Part shown: piece after piece, positions 1 through 8,284 of the stretch
How positions within the stretch are numbered: the stretch's first letter is position 1
How the letters are laid out: each line of letters opens with the position of its first letter
Assembly: GCF_900141745.1 (NCBI RefSeq)
Contig: NZ_FSRM01000001.1
Span: 4,030,001 to 4,094,000 of the forward strand
Origin: Paraburkholderia phenazinium
Lineage (GTDB): Bacteria > Pseudomonadota > Gammaproteobacteria > Burkholderiales > Burkholderiaceae
Direction: 5' to 3'
DNA: 64,000 nucleotides
The notes under the pieces: model-generated
The model's database searches: none
Seen by the model: only the letters and a program-made list of their open reading frames with translations
What the model was told of the DNA's origin: nothing
Position numbers and translations under genes: made by a program

Positions 1-2
1 TC

Positions 3-134
3 GATGGCGGCATCAGTATTCACGCCGCAAAATGGGATCGTCGCGCTTTTGCGCTAGAACTGGAAAAGACGCGCGAGTCGATGCCGATGACGGAATCGGT
101 AATGGAAGAGCTTCGGCGCGGAGCGCGCTACTGA
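3..134 (+). CDS. Partial Phd/YefM-type antitoxin (C-terminal end)
   Basis: An open frame enters from the left edge and ends at a TGA at 132-134. Its last 43 codons read as an acidic/basic helical tail ending in EELRRGARY, with the segment WDRRAFALELEKTRESM typical of the C-terminus of prevent-host-death/YefM antitoxins, the part that binds and neutralises the toxin. The stop overlaps the toxin ATG by one base (TGATG), the usual translational coupling in toxin-antitoxin operons. The N-terminal DNA-binding part lies outside the window, so the family is inferred from the tail and from the PIN toxin immediately downstream. Confidence 0.6.
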   Translation, partial: DGGISIHAAKWDRRAFALELEKTRESMPMTESVMEELRRGARY

Positions 135-556
135 TGGTGTATGTCGATACGAGCGTGCTTGTTGCACTGTGTGTCAAAGAGGCGATGAGCCCCGCCGTGG
201 CACAGTGGTATGCGGTCTGCTCCGAAGAACTAGGATCCGCGACTTGGTGCGTGACCGAATTTGCCAGCGCCTTGGGCATCAAGCAAAGAACGAAACAGAT
301 ATCGGCAGAACAAGGCATGCTCGCGTGGCAAACGTTCGAACGTCTTTGCGCCAGCGATCTGCAACTACTACCCGTGGAGCCGTCAACCTTCCATCGCGCT
401 GCCGAGCTGACCCTGGATGCTACAACTGGCCTCCGTGCAGGGAATGCACTGCATCTCGCGGCCGCTCTCGATGCCAACGCCAACAGTGTGGCGACACTCG
501 ATGACGTCCTGGCGCGCAATGCCAAGCGGATGAAGATCAAGCCCTTGGCATTTTGA
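134..556 (+). CDS. vapC: VapC-like PIN-domain toxin (putative RNase)
   Basis: This is a 140-residue PIN-domain protein, the normal length for VapC toxins, which are Mg-dependent RNases neutralised by a partner antitoxin. I start it at the ATG at 134, which overlaps the antitoxin stop and puts the first catalytic Asp in the opening motif MVYVDTS (D5). E42 (TEF) and D123 (TLDD) fit the next acidic positions. The third acidic residue, usually Asp in an RAGDALHLA-type motif, is Asn here (N104 in RAGNALHLA). That change could weaken or abolish nuclease activity. An in-frame upstream extension to position 32 is open but would overlap the antitoxin and has no domain support. Confidence 0.8.
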   Translation: MVYVDTSVLVALCVKEAMSPAVAQWYAVCSEELGSATWCVTEFASALGIKQRTKQISAEQGMLAWQTFERLCASDLQLLPVEPSTFHRAAELTLDATTGLRAGNALHLAAALDANANSVATLDDVLARNAKRMKIKPLAF

Positions 557-605
557 GCGCTGTGTGCGGCAAGTGGCACTCGGCAATATTGGCCAGCGAA
601 AAAGT

Positions 606-639
606 AAAAACCCGCTCCGGAGTCTGCCAAAGCGGGTTT
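606..639 (-). terminator. Rho-independent terminator for the DoxX gene
   Basis: A perfect 9-bp stem (AAACCCGCT at 608-616, AGCGGGTTT at 631-639) reads on the minus strand into TTTTT. It lies about 100 bases past the DoxX stop, between convergent genes. A second short inverted repeat (CGTACGAG at 707-714, CTCGTACG at 724-731) sits nearer the stop but lacks a T run. Confidence 0.65.
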
Positions 640-738
640 GCTGGCGGCTCGAATTTGCCTTTGACGCGCGATAGACCAACCGCCATATTTGTTCGACAAC
701 ACTGCCCGTACGAGACCAGCTAACTCGTACGTGGCCCC

Positions 739-1155
739 TCAAGCCGTCACCGCCCGCGGCACCTTCGCTCCGGCAAGTGCGCCCACGCCGCCGCCAAGCA
801 GCGACTGCACCACCAGCGTCACTGCCCAGAAAGCCGGATATTCCCAGCCGCCGTTTGGCGACGCGAAACCCCAGCCGTTATGCAGGTGAGCGGACATCGC
901 GCCGAGCATGAACGGCAGCAGCACCAGCGCAACCCAGCGAACCTGCACGCCAAGCAGCAAGGCGATGCCGCCTGCCAGTTCGACGAACGTCGTGACATAG
1001 CCGAGCCAGCCCGGCAAACCAAGCGATTCGAAAAAATGCGCCGTACCCGGCAACGTGAAAACGAAAATCTTCTGCAGGCTGTGCGCGAGATACAAGACGC
1101 CGAGAGCAACACGCAGTAGCGTGGCAGCGAAATCGGCTGAACGGTTCGAGTTCAT
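739..1155 (-). CDS. DoxX-family membrane protein
   Basis: A 138-residue inner-membrane protein of the DoxX family with four predicted transmembrane segments, starting with LLRVALGVLYLAHSLQK and including the characteristic FVELAGGIALLLGV stretch near residues 60-75 and a Gly/Trp-rich loop (NGWGF). DoxX proteins are four-helix membrane proteins; some associate with thiosulfate:quinone oxidoreductase or with oxidative-stress functions, but the role of most is unknown. I choose the ATG at 1155, preceded by AAGGA at a good distance, over a TTG one codon upstream. It is monocistronic, and the 280 bases upstream hold no other gene I can see. Function cannot be assigned beyond the family. Confidence 0.8.
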   Translation of the reverse strand: MNSNRSADFAATLLRVALGVLYLAHSLQKIFVFTLPGTAHFFESLGLPGWLGYVTTFVELAGGIALLLGVQVRWVALVLLPFMLGAMSAHLHNGWGFASPNGGWEYPAFWAVTLVVQSLLGGGVGALAGAKVPRAVTA

Positions 1156-1436
1156 CAAGAGTCCTTGTCAGTTGAGTGGGACGACGCACGCGCGCCATCG
1201 ATAGACCGGACTGTATTCGAACCATGGAGTGAGAAAAACTGCCATTCAGACTTAGATTATTTCCGCACAGGAGTTAATAGTCTCAGGCGAACGGGCCGGT
1301 TTCTGGAGGTAGCGCGTTAGCGCAGACCGGCAACGAACGAGCGGTAAGCAGACTCGCGGTGCTACTGCATAAAGCGCGGGCTACGCAACGCAGCATTGCC
1401 AGACGCTGGGGGACGGAGAAGGCCGGGGCTCGTCCT

Positions 1437-2285
1437 TCACCCCGCCGGACCAGTGGTGCCCTGCTGCTCGTCGTGCGCGCGCGGCGCAGGAATCAGCGCC
1501 TCATGGCCGCCGTCCTGCAACAGGATCAGGGGATAGCCGAACGCGCGGCTCGCCAGCGCCGGTGTCAACACGTCGCGCACCGGGCCGGCGAATGCTCCGC
1601 CCACGCCATCCAGCAGCAGCCCGTGTGTCGCGAAGCGCCGCGCAAGGTTCAGGTCGTGACATGAAAACACTACCGTGCGCTTGCGCTCCGTTGCCCAGGC
1701 GGTCAACGCCTCGAGGCAGTCGATCTGGTGATGCAGGTCGAGATGCGACAACGGTTCATCAAGCAGCAACAGCGGCGCATCCTGGCAAAGAACGGCGGCC
1801 AGTGCCACGCGCTGGCGTTCGCCGCCGGAGAGCGACAGCACGTCGCGCGACGCGAAGTCCGCGAGTCCCAGCAGGTCGAGCGCGGCATGCGCCGCCGCGC
1901 GATCGCCCGGACGCTCCCATCCCCAGCCTGCGAGGTGCGGAAAGCGGTTGAGCATCACGATCTCGAGCACGCTGGCGCTGAACGCGTCGTGCGCACTTTG
2001 CGGCATCAACGCACGACGCCGCGCGAGCGACACAGGCGGCCACGCTGCGACGCGCAAACCGTCCAGTTCGACGTGGCCTGCTGCCGGCTGCGATAGACCG
2101 GCCAGCGTCGAGATCAAGGTGGTCTTGCCGGCACCGTTCGGTCCAGCGATGCACCAGACTTCGCCCGGATAGAAGGTATGCGTGAAGCGATCGAGCAGCG
2201 TGCGCTCGCCGGCGCGCAACGTCACCTGTTGCGCGCTCAGGGTCGATCCAGTGGAAGGCGCTGGCGGTGGTGTATGTATTCTCAT
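1437..2285 (-). CDS. btuD: ABC importer ATPase, cobalamin/iron-siderophore type (BtuD-like)
   Basis: This 282-residue ABC ATPase has a Walker A box GPNGAGKTT (near residue 48), the signature LSGGERQRVALA, Walker B LLLLDEP followed by SHLDLHHQ, and the switch histidine in FSCHDLN. The HmuV/FecE/BtuD branch couples ATP hydrolysis to uptake of cobalamin, haem or ferric siderophores. It overlaps the upstream permease gene by 4 bases (ATGA), so the two are one transcription unit. No periplasmic binding protein or outer-membrane receptor is adjacent. The cobalamin assignment is therefore an inference from family resemblance; a siderophore substrate is possible. Confidence 0.75.
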   Translation of the reverse strand: MRIHTPPPAPSTGSTLSAQQVTLRAGERTLLDRFTHTFYPGEVWCIAGPNGAGKTTLISTLAGLSQPAAGHVELDGLRVAAWPPVSLARRRALMPQSAHDAFSASVLEIVMLNRFPHLAGWGWERPGDRAAAHAALDLLGLADFASRDVLSLSGGERQRVALAAVLCQDAPLLLLDEPLSHLDLHHQIDCLEALTAWATERKRTVVFSCHDLNLARRFATHGLLLDGVGGAFAGPVRDVLTPALASRAFGYPLILLQDGGHEALIPAPRAHDEQQGTTGPAG

Positions 2286-3325
2286 CGCGGCCTGCGCAAG
2301 AGCATCCAGAGAAACACCGGCACACCGATCAGCGCCGTGATCACCCCCACCGGCAATTGAGCGGGTGCAATCACCGTACGCGCAACGAGATCCGCGCCCA
2401 TCACGGCCACACCGCCGCCAAGCGCGGCAGCGGGCAACAGCATGCGTTGATCGTTGCCGAACGCGAGTCGCAACGTATGCGGCACAACCAGGCCCACGAA
2501 GCCGATCGTCCCGCCAGTCGTCACAGCAGCAGCGGCTGCGAGCGACGCCACCAGGTAGACACGCAGACGCAGGCGCATCACAGGGACGCCCAATGCCTGC
2601 GCAGCCGCATCGCCGCGCAATAGCACGTTGAGTTGCGGCGCAGCAGGAAGAATGGCCACCAGCACAACCGCCAGCGCCGCGAGTGCGATCCAGGGCAAGC
2701 CACCACCGTTCAGATCGCCGGTGAGCCAGAACAGCATTCCGCGCAGGCGGTTATCCGGTGCGAGGGTCAGCAGTAACGTGATCAGCGCGCCCCACCCCGC
2801 TGCAATCACGGCACCCGTCAATAGCAGACGCGGCGACGTATCCTGCGGTTCGCCACGCCACAATTCGCGGCGCGCCAGACCGAGCACCAGCAGGATCGAG
2901 ACGAACGCCCCGGCAAACGCGCTCGCATCGACGAGCCACCACGCGCAGCCGGCCATCATCGCGAATAGCGCGAAGCTCGCGGCACCGCCGGATACGCCGA
3001 GCACATAGGGCTCAGCGAGCGGATTGCGCAATAACACTTGCAGCAAGGCACCGGCGACGGCAAGCAATGCGCCGCATGCGAAACCGGCTAACGCTCGCGG
3101 CAAACGCAGCGAGCGCACGATTTCTGCTGCGAGATCGGCAGGTGCGCCGGAGTGAGAAGGGAGCGGCATCAACGCAGCAAACACCCGGGCGGGCGTGAGC
3201 GGGACGCTGCCGAGCGCAAGCGACGCCAACAGCACAGCGAGCGCCAGAATGGCGAGCACACACCAGATGACTGCAGCACGTCTCGCGTGCATGACCGGCA
3301 TCGTGCGTGCGAAGATTCGGTTCAT
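2282..3325 (-). CDS. btuC: FecCD-family ABC importer permease (BtuC-like)
   Basis: A 347-residue permease of the FecCD family, the normal size, with about nine to ten transmembrane helices. Family hallmarks include RLPRALAGFACGALLAVAGALLQ near residue 75, the NPLAEPYVLGVSGGAA loop, and the C-terminal GTIGFVGLVVPHTLR motif that contacts the ATPase. It forms the membrane channel with the downstream overlapping ATPase. The second gene for a binding protein is missing locally, so the pair must use one encoded elsewhere. The N-terminal start is uncertain because Met1, Met9 and Met12 are all possible. Confidence 0.8.
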   Translation of the reverse strand: MNRIFARTMPVMHARRAAVIWCVLAILALAVLLASLALGSVPLTPARVFAALMPLPSHSGAPADLAAEIVRSLRLPRALAGFACGALLAVAGALLQVLLRNPLAEPYVLGVSGGAASFALFAMMAGCAWWLVDASAFAGAFVSILLVLGLARRELWRGEPQDTSPRLLLTGAVIAAGWGALITLLLTLAPDNRLRGMLFWLTGDLNGGGLPWIALAALAVVLVAILPAAPQLNVLLRGDAAAQALGVPVMRLRLRVYLVASLAAAAAVTTGGTIGFVGLVVPHTLRLAFGNDQRMLLPAAALGGGVAVMGADLVARTVIAPAQLPVGVITALIGVPVFLWMLLRRPR

Positions 3326-3735
3326 CCGCGCAGCCCCACGGCCGCGGACACGACGTCATAGCTGTTGCGAGCCGGGCGCGGGACACACGTTGCGACGCGG
3401 GATATTGCAGATGTAGGCCGGCTCATAATCCTGGGTGACGGGCGTCGTCCCCGTTTCCGATTGATCAGCATGCACCGGACAAAATTGCCTGCGCACTGCC
3501 CGCAGGCACTGAAGTGCCGCAAGTTTAGGAGCGCCCGCAGAACGCGTCAAGAAAGGTCAAGCAGGCTGCTTTTGGTGCGATGACAGACGGATGAATTTTT
3601 GGTTCGGAGGGACGTTCAGGCCGATTCCGCCAGCGAAGTCTGCACAAAGCGATGCTGTTACGTCTCGAAACGAGACAATTGTCGGAACCTGCGACATTCC
3701 GCGCTAAAATGCGATGTCTTTAGAGGACGCAGCAC
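3326..3735. other. Intergenic region between btuC and the ZapB-like gene
   Basis: This 410-base stretch separates divergent genes. It contains a perfect palindrome GGCACTGAAGTGCC (3505-3518) nested beside CCTGCG/CGCAGG (3488-3493, 3501-3506), and a tight hairpin GTCTCG-AAA-CGAGAC (3662-3676). A TAAAAT hexamer (3705-3710) is a likely -10 box for the plus-strand cell-division genes, with no strong -35. I see no convincing coding sequence and no complete riboswitch consensus. Confidence 0.5.
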
Positions 3736-4107
3736 ATGCTCACCGAACTCGAAACACTTTCACAGAATATCGGCAGACTGATTGCGATCAGTCAGCGCCA
3801 CAACGAAGCGCGTCAGGCGCTCGAAACCCAGCTCGCCCAGGTGCGCGCCGAAGCCGATGCAACACGTGCAGAGCTTGCGCAGATGCGCGAAGAACGCGAC
3901 GCACTGCAAGCGGAGCGCGATGCGCTGTCAGCGAAGATCGACGACGCCCAGGTGCGCCTGAACGCGATCCTCGAAAAATTGCCGCGTGCACGCGCTCAAA
4001 ACGAGCCGGACAATCAGCTCGATCTTCTCGCGCCAGAGCTCGAACTCAATGCGCATCACGAAGAAGAAGCCGGTAGCGCCGTCACCCGCCACGGAGAAAA
4101 CGCATGA
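3736..4107 (+). CDS. Small coiled-coil protein upstream of ZapA (ZapB-like)
   Basis: This 123-residue protein is almost entirely heptad-rich coiled coil from about residue 1 to 85 (repeats such as ALETQLAQVRAEADATRAEL), followed by a charged, disordered tail. It overlaps zapA by 4 bases (ATGA), and this pairing is conserved in Burkholderia relatives. ZapB proteins are short coiled coils that bridge ZapA and the chromosome terminus at the Z-ring, so a divisome role is plausible. Sequence similarity of coiled coils is weak evidence, and the functional name is an inference from context. Confidence 0.7.
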   Translation: MLTELETLSQNIGRLIAISQRHNEARQALETQLAQVRAEADATRAELAQMREERDALQAERDALSAKIDDAQVRLNAILEKLPRARAQNEPDNQLDLLAPELELNAHHEEEAGSAVTRHGENA

Positions 4108-4418
4108 CCACCAAGCAGATCGAAGTATCGATTCTCGGCCAGCCGTATCGTCTCGCCTGCTCGCCGGAAACCGAAGCTGCGCTGCTGGAAGCCGTGGCAC
4201 GCGTCGACGCAGAGATGTCGAAGATCCGCTCGCACAGCAACGTGCGCGGCATCGATCGCATCGCGGTCATGGCTGCGCTCTCGCTGGCATCGGAACTGCT
4301 TAAGCTGCAATCGAGCGTGCGCCATGGAGAAGCATTTCCCGCAGAGGAAATCCGGCGTACAATGCACCAGATGAACGAACAGCTAGGTACTGTGATTCAG
4401 CAGTACAGCGTGCAGTAA
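4104..4418 (+). CDS. zapA: Cell division protein ZapA
   Basis: A 104-residue ZapA homologue, the usual length. ZapA binds FtsZ and bundles its filaments in the Z-ring. The family pattern is clear: an N-terminal beta strand KQIEVSILGQPYRLACSPE (residues 4-22), then the helix with ALLEAVARVDAEMSKIR, then the conserved DRIAVMAALSLASELL region (about 51-66) and a C-terminal coiled coil that forms the tetramer. It is translationally coupled to the upstream coiled-coil gene and is followed by 6S RNA, the same order as in Escherichia coli (zapA-ssrS). Confidence 0.95.
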   Translation: MTTKQIEVSILGQPYRLACSPETEAALLEAVARVDAEMSKIRSHSNVRGIDRIAVMAALSLASELLKLQSSVRHGEAFPAEEIRRTMHQMNEQLGTVIQQYSVQ

Positions 4419-4502
4419 AAAGGTCTAAAGTAGTCGTACGGTCAAATTCAGAATCCAGACGAAGTGCGTGATCAAGGATCAGCAAACGTCTGAGTTCAAT
4501 CT

Positions 4503-4690
4503 GTTTAGCTTCCCTGCCTGGTTCGCCAAGGTCATATATTCCTTGAACCAATGCCATGTGCACGGTTGTGGAAATTTGCAGCACGGGTGTGCGCGTCACT
4601 CTGTCTGATGTACCCGAAGTGCTGCTAACTGCGACCAATTCTGAACTCCCGGTTCAGGATGCCGGCCTAGCGGCTAAGGCGGGGACCTTA
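4503..4690 (+). ncRNA. ssrS: 6S RNA
   Basis: The stretch just downstream of zapA folds as 6S RNA, the RNA that sequesters sigma-70 RNA polymerase in stationary phase. The closing stem pairs CCCTGCCT (4512-4519) with AGGCGGGG (4677-4684). Inside it, GGTTCGCCAAGG and CCTTGAACC on the 5' side, and GGTTCAGGATGCC on the 3' side, resemble other betaproteobacterial 6S sequences. The size (about 185 nt) and the zapA neighbourhood agree. The exact 5' and 3' ends are estimates. Confidence 0.85.
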
Positions 4691-4693
4691 TCA

Positions 4694-4729
4694 AACGGCA
4701 TCGGACATGGGTCCGGTGCCGTTTTTCTT
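4694..4729 (+). terminator. Rho-independent terminator after 6S RNA
   Basis: A 12-bp stem with one G-T pair (ACGGCATCGGAC at 4695-4706, GTCCGGTGCCGT at 4711-4722) has a 4-base loop and runs into TTTTCTTTTT. It would end the zapA-6S transcript. Confidence 0.85.
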
Positions 4730-4773
4730 TTTGGTGCCCAATTTAACGCTCAATTCAACCTTCCATTCGATTC

Positions 4774-5232
4774 ATGCGCTACTGGCTAATGAAGTCCGAA
4801 CCGGACGAAGCAAGCATCGACCACCTCGCCCACGCGCCGCATCACACGTTGCCGTGGACCGGCGTGCGCAACTATCAGGCACGTAACTTCATGCGCGACG
4901 TGATGAAGATCGGCGACGGTGTGCTGTTCTATCACTCGAGTTGTCCGGAGCCGGGCATCGCCGGGATTGCAGAGGTGTCGTCGACGCCCTATCCCGATCC
5001 CACGCAGTTCGATGCGAAGAGCCCGTACTACGATCCCAAATCGACGCCTGAGACACCCCGCTGGGTGCTCGTCGACGTCGTATTCAAAAAGAAAGTGCCG
5101 CTGATTCCGCTGGCTGCGTTGCGCGAGCATGCTGAACTCGCCGACATGCGTGTGCTCGCCAGAGGCAACCGTCTGTCGATCACGCCGGTCACCGAGGCCG
5201 AGTGGCGCTTCATCACAAAGCGGCTTGTTTGA
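4774..5232 (+). CDS. EVE-domain protein
   Basis: This 152-residue protein is a single EVE domain, a PUA/ASCH-like fold. It opens with RYWLMKSEPDEASIDHL, the family signature (W-x-x-K-S/T-E-P), and continues with WTGVRNYQARNFMRDVMKIGDGVLFYHS, both diagnostic, with the conserved Trp, Arg-Asn and Tyr-His. EVE domains bind modified bases in DNA or RNA; single-domain bacterial versions are widespread, and their cellular role is not settled. It lies directly after the 6S RNA terminator. No clear Shine-Dalgarno sequence precedes the ATG. Confidence 0.85.
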   Translation: MRYWLMKSEPDEASIDHLAHAPHHTLPWTGVRNYQARNFMRDVMKIGDGVLFYHSSCPEPGIAGIAEVSSTPYPDPTQFDAKSPYYDPKSTPETPRWVLVDVVFKKKVPLIPLAALREHAELADMRVLARGNRLSITPVTEAEWRFITKRLV

Positions 5233-5539
5233 AGTGGCTGCAGCTGTCCAAGCTTGTTGTGCAGCGAGTTTGCGCAGCACTTGCGCGGCATGTCTGAAGA
5301 CGCAAATGCGAACACAGTTGCTCGTGTGACCGTGGGTCGCAGCAAGGCAATTGTCAAGTTGGGGAACCAAGGCAGCCGTGTGTGCGCCTAACTGGCTCGC
5401 AAGCGTCATGCCATCGGGTAGAACGATCAATCCCGCTACTGGCACGCAGCGCTAGTCGTGCGTGGCCTCTTGCAGGTCATCGCACGAACTCAAGCACGAG
5501 TCATCGCGCATAACCGCTCAAGCAAGGAGTCCAATACAA
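5233..5539. other. Intergenic region before the SIMPL-domain gene
   Basis: About 300 bases hold no gene I can support. The last part probably carries the promoter of the SIMPL gene, but no strong -35/-10 pair stands out. An open frame starts at 5462 in phase with the SIMPL gene and lacks a signal-peptide-like start, so I treat it as leader. Confidence 0.4.
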
Positions 5540-6265
5540 ATGACGCAAAAAAACGCACGAGCCATCGCACTTGCCATGGCTCTCGCCACTCCCCTCGCGT
5601 TCGCATCCGCCGCGGTCCACGCACAAACCGTCACGCAGGCGGAGCCGTCGGGCGTGCTGTCACTGAATGCGCAAGCCAGTGCCGAAGTCCCGCAGGATGT
5701 CGTGGACATCACGCTCTTTTACGAACAGGAAGCAAGCGACCCGTCCGCGCTCACCAGCACGCTGAACCAGCGTGCCGACGCAGCACTGCGTCAGGCCAAG
5801 GGCGTGAGCGGTGTCACCGCGCGCACCGGCTCGTTTGCGATTTCTCCGTCAACCGATCGCGACGGACGCATCTCCGCATGGCGTGGCCGCACGGAAGTCG
5901 TGCTGGAGTCGCATGATTTTGCCGCGGCCTCCAAGCTCGCCGGACAGATGGCATCTAACATGCAGGTGGGTAACGTGCAGTTCTCGCTCTCGCCGGAAGC
6001 GCAGCGCGCCGCCGAACAGAAGCTCACCGGCGAAGCGATCGCCTCGTTTCGGCAACAGGCGAGTGCCGGTGCTCAGGCATTCGGCTATAGCGGCTATTCG
6101 ATCCGCGAGGTCACCGTCGGACATAACGGCGTGATGCCGCGTCCCATGATGATGATGAGCGCGCGCGTCATGGGCGCTGATGCCAAAGCAGCTGCGCCGC
6201 TGCCGCTCGAAGCGGGTACGTCGACCGTGAGCGTGAATGTGTCGGGTTCGGTGCAGATGAAGTAA
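5540..6265 (+). CDS. SIMPL (DUF541) domain periplasmic protein
   Basis: This 241-residue protein is exported. Starting at the ATG at 5540, with AAGGAG ten bases upstream, the N-terminus is a clear Sec signal peptide with probable cleavage after AAVHA (residue 28). The rest is a SIMPL/DUF541 domain: GVLSLNAQASAEVPQDVVDITLFYE opens the first repeat, and STVSVNVSGSVQM closes the last strand. SIMPL proteins (for example YggE) are periplasmic oligomers linked to oxidative-stress or metal-stress tolerance in some bacteria, with no defined enzymatic role. Met-rich MPRPMMMMSARVM near residue 205 is unusual and might bind metal or react with oxidants. Confidence 0.85.
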   Translation: MTQKNARAIALAMALATPLAFASAAVHAQTVTQAEPSGVLSLNAQASAEVPQDVVDITLFYEQEASDPSALTSTLNQRADAALRQAKGVSGVTARTGSFAISPSTDRDGRISAWRGRTEVVLESHDFAAASKLAGQMASNMQVGNVQFSLSPEAQRAAEQKLTGEAIASFRQQASAGAQAFGYSGYSIREVTVGHNGVMPRPMMMMSARVMGADAKAAAPLPLEAGTSTVSVNVSGSVQMK

Positions 6266-6287
6266 CCCACTTGTAGGCCGCAGTAAA

Positions 6288-6319
6288 ACAAAACGCCACG
6301 GCATGCCGTGGCGTTTTGT
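6288..6319. terminator. Bidirectional Rho-independent terminator
   Basis: A perfect 32-base palindrome has arms ACAAAACGCCACGGCA and its exact complement. The A-rich start and T-rich end let it serve both the SIMPL gene (plus) and lgt (minus), which converge here. Confidence 0.85.
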
Positions 6320-6364
6320 CATTCAGGCAGAGGTGCAGCCCCGTCTGGATGCCTGGATGGAAGC

Positions 6365-7270
6365 TCAGTTCGCGCCAACCGGCTTGGCCGCTTCGCGGTC
6401 CTTGCGTCGATACGCCCACACCAGGATGAGCACGCCAACGATGATCATCGGCAGCGACAGCCACTGCCCCATCGACAGTCCCATCGCCAGCAGGCCGAGG
6501 AAGTCATCCGGCTCACGGGCGAATTCCACCGTGAAACGGGCTAGGCCATAGCCGATCAAAAACACCGCAGATATGGCGCCCAGCGGACGCGGCTTGCGCG
6601 AGAAGAACCACAACACGAAGAACAGCGTGACGCCCTCGAGCGCGATTTCATACAGCTCCGACGGATGCCGTGGCAGCATGTGATATTGCGCGAAGATCTC
6701 GTTCAGATGCCACTTTGCGGCCAGTTCCGGATGCCGTGAGAGCCAGACGGCGTCGTCGTTCGATGCGCCCGGAAACATCATCGCCCATGGCGCATTCGGA
6801 TCGGTGACGCGGCCCCACAGTTCACCGTTGATGAAGTTGCCCAGGCGCCCTGCGGCAAGCCCTGTGGGTACCATCGGCGCCACAAAGTCCGTGACCTGCA
6901 GCCACGAACGACCGCGCTGGTAGGCGAATAGCACCATCGCCAGCGTGACGCCGAGAAAACCACCGTGAAACGACATGCCGCCTTCCCACACCTTGAAGAT
7001 GTCGAGCGGATGCGCGAAGTAATAGTCAGCCTTGTAGAACAGCACGTAGCCAAGACGGCCGCCGAAGATCGTACCGAGCACGCCGTAGAACAGCATGTCG
7101 TCGATATCTTTGGCGGTCCAGCCTTGCGCTGCGACGTACGGCAGACGCAGGCGCAGCCGGCCGACGACGATCGCCAGAATAAATGCCACCAGGTACATCA
7201 GGCCGTACCAGCGCACGGCGAGCGGCCCTAGATGGATGGCGATCGGGTCGAAATTGGGATGAATGTGCAT
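6365..7270 (-). CDS. lgt: Prolipoprotein diacylglyceryl transferase
   Basis: Lgt transfers diacylglycerol from phosphatidylglycerol to the lipobox cysteine of prolipoproteins in the inner membrane, the first step of lipoprotein maturation. The 301-residue protein has about seven membrane helices. It carries the Lgt signature [14 protein letters not shown] (near residues 142-155) with its essential Arg and Asn, the conserved HGGF motif (about residues 102-105), and RHPSELYE (about 200-207). It follows a LysR regulator gene on the same strand after a 46-base gap, but the two are unlikely to be functionally linked. Confidence 0.97.
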   Translation of the reverse strand: MHIHPNFDPIAIHLGPLAVRWYGLMYLVAFILAIVVGRLRLRLPYVAAQGWTAKDIDDMLFYGVLGTIFGGRLGYVLFYKADYYFAHPLDIFKVWEGGMSFHGGFLGVTLAMVLFAYQRGRSWLQVTDFVAPMVPTGLAAGRLGNFINGELWGRVTDPNAPWAMMFPGASNDDAVWLSRHPELAAKWHLNEIFAQYHMLPRHPSELYEIALEGVTLFFVLWFFSRKPRPLGAISAVFLIGYGLARFTVEFAREPDDFLGLLAMGLSMGQWLSLPMIIVGVLILVWAYRRKDREAAKPVGAN

Positions 7271-7316
7271 CGTGTTGTTATGGGCAGTTCAGGTTCAAAA
7301 GCGGATTCAATAAGGC

Positions 7317-8273
7317 TCAACAAGACTCGACGGTGGCCGCATGCGCCTGCACGATACCGATAAAGCCGGCCAATACCGGACTTACCTGCGCCGTGCGCCA
7401 GACCAGCCCCGTCTCGATGGCCGGCACCGATTCGCGCAGCGGCCGGTACACCACGCCGGTGCGGCGCAGATTACGCAGCGATTGCGGCACCAGTGCGACA
7501 CCCATGCCGGCCGACACCAGGCTCACGATCGTCTGCATCTGGATCGCCTCCTGCGCGACACGCGGCGTAAGGCCCGCGACGCCGTAGCAATCCATAATGA
7601 TGTCATAAAAGCCAGGCGCGAGACGCCGCGGGAAGATCACGAGCGGAGCATCGGCGACATCGCGCAGGCTGATTGGCGCGTCACGCCACTCCGCGCCGGC
7701 CGATGCGCCCCGCCCTTCAACACGCGCCGCCATCTCGGACGACATGGCGATCACCAGCGGCTCGCGTGCGATCGGGAGCCACGACAATTGCGCCGCATGG
7801 CGTGGCGGCAGCGGCGCAATGACCAGACCCGCGTCGATGCGGCCGGCCACCAGTTCCTCGATCTGCACGTCGCTGGTCGCCTCGGTCAACTGCAGACGCA
7901 CACGCGGATGACGCGCCCCGAAGTCGCGCAGCAACGAGGGCAACAGACCGTAATCCGCAGTAGAAACAAACGCCAGCGACAGCAGCCCTGCCTCGCCGCG
8001 TGCGAGGCTTTGCGCGAGCGGCCGCAGCGCCTCTGCGCTGGCGAGCAGACGCCGCACTTCAGGCAACAGGTCGGCTCCCACCTGGGTCAGCTCGACCGAC
8101 CGCTTGGTGCGTGCAAACAGCGCGACGCCAAGCGTCTCCTCCAGCGCCCGGATCGCCTGGGACAGCGGCGGCTGTGTCATGGACAGGCGGGCGGCCGCGT
8201 GGCCGAAGTGCTTTTCTTCGGCCACGGCGATGAAATAGCGCAACTGGCGCAGATCGGGCGTAATGGGCAACAT
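7317..8273 (-). CDS. LysR-family transcriptional regulator
   Basis: This 318-residue protein has the standard LysR architecture. The N-terminal winged helix-turn-helix spans residues 7-66 (LRQLRYFIAVAEEKHFGHAAARLSM then QPPLSQAIRALEETLGVALF). The effector-binding domain follows, with typical strands LSLAFVSTADYGLLPSLL. It is transcribed divergently from ilvD and shares a 122-base promoter region, so regulation of ilvD or of itself is plausible. The closest characterised relatives are the BenM/CatM/CbbR-type members, but the effector cannot be read from the sequence. Confidence 0.9.
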   Translation of the reverse strand: MLPITPDLRQLRYFIAVAEEKHFGHAAARLSMTQPPLSQAIRALEETLGVALFARTKRSVELTQVGADLLPEVRRLLASAEALRPLAQSLARGEAGLLSLAFVSTADYGLLPSLLRDFGARHPRVRLQLTEATSDVQIEELVAGRIDAGLVIAPLPPRHAAQLSWLPIAREPLVIAMSSEMAARVEGRGASAGAEWRDAPISLRDVADAPLVIFPRRLAPGFYDIIMDCYGVAGLTPRVAQEAIQMQTIVSLVSAGMGVALVPQSLRNLRRTGVVYRPLRESVPAIETGLVWRTAQVSPVLAGFIGIVQAHAATVESC

Positions 8274-8284
8274 GATCGATACAT

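Noticed and set aside
32..133. N-terminal extension of the VapC-like protein
   Set aside because: It overlaps the antitoxin frame and has no PIN-like sequence; the coupled ATG at 134 gives the normal start.
557..738. tRNA-like fold after vapC
   Set aside because: The strong hairpin at 608-639 is a terminator, and no cloverleaf or anticodon arm could be drawn.
3356..3550. 64-residue minus-strand open frame before btuC
   Set aside because: It has no Shine-Dalgarno, domain or recognisable composition of a real protein, and overlaps the palindromic leader.
3326..3600. Cobalamin riboswitch in the btuC leader
   Set aside because: On the btuC strand GAGCCGGCCTACATCTGC and CCGGTGC vaguely recall ends of the cobalamin aptamer, but the invariant core words (CCGCAACTG-type and GCCACTG) are absent. 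A covariance search with the Rfam cobalamin model would settle it.
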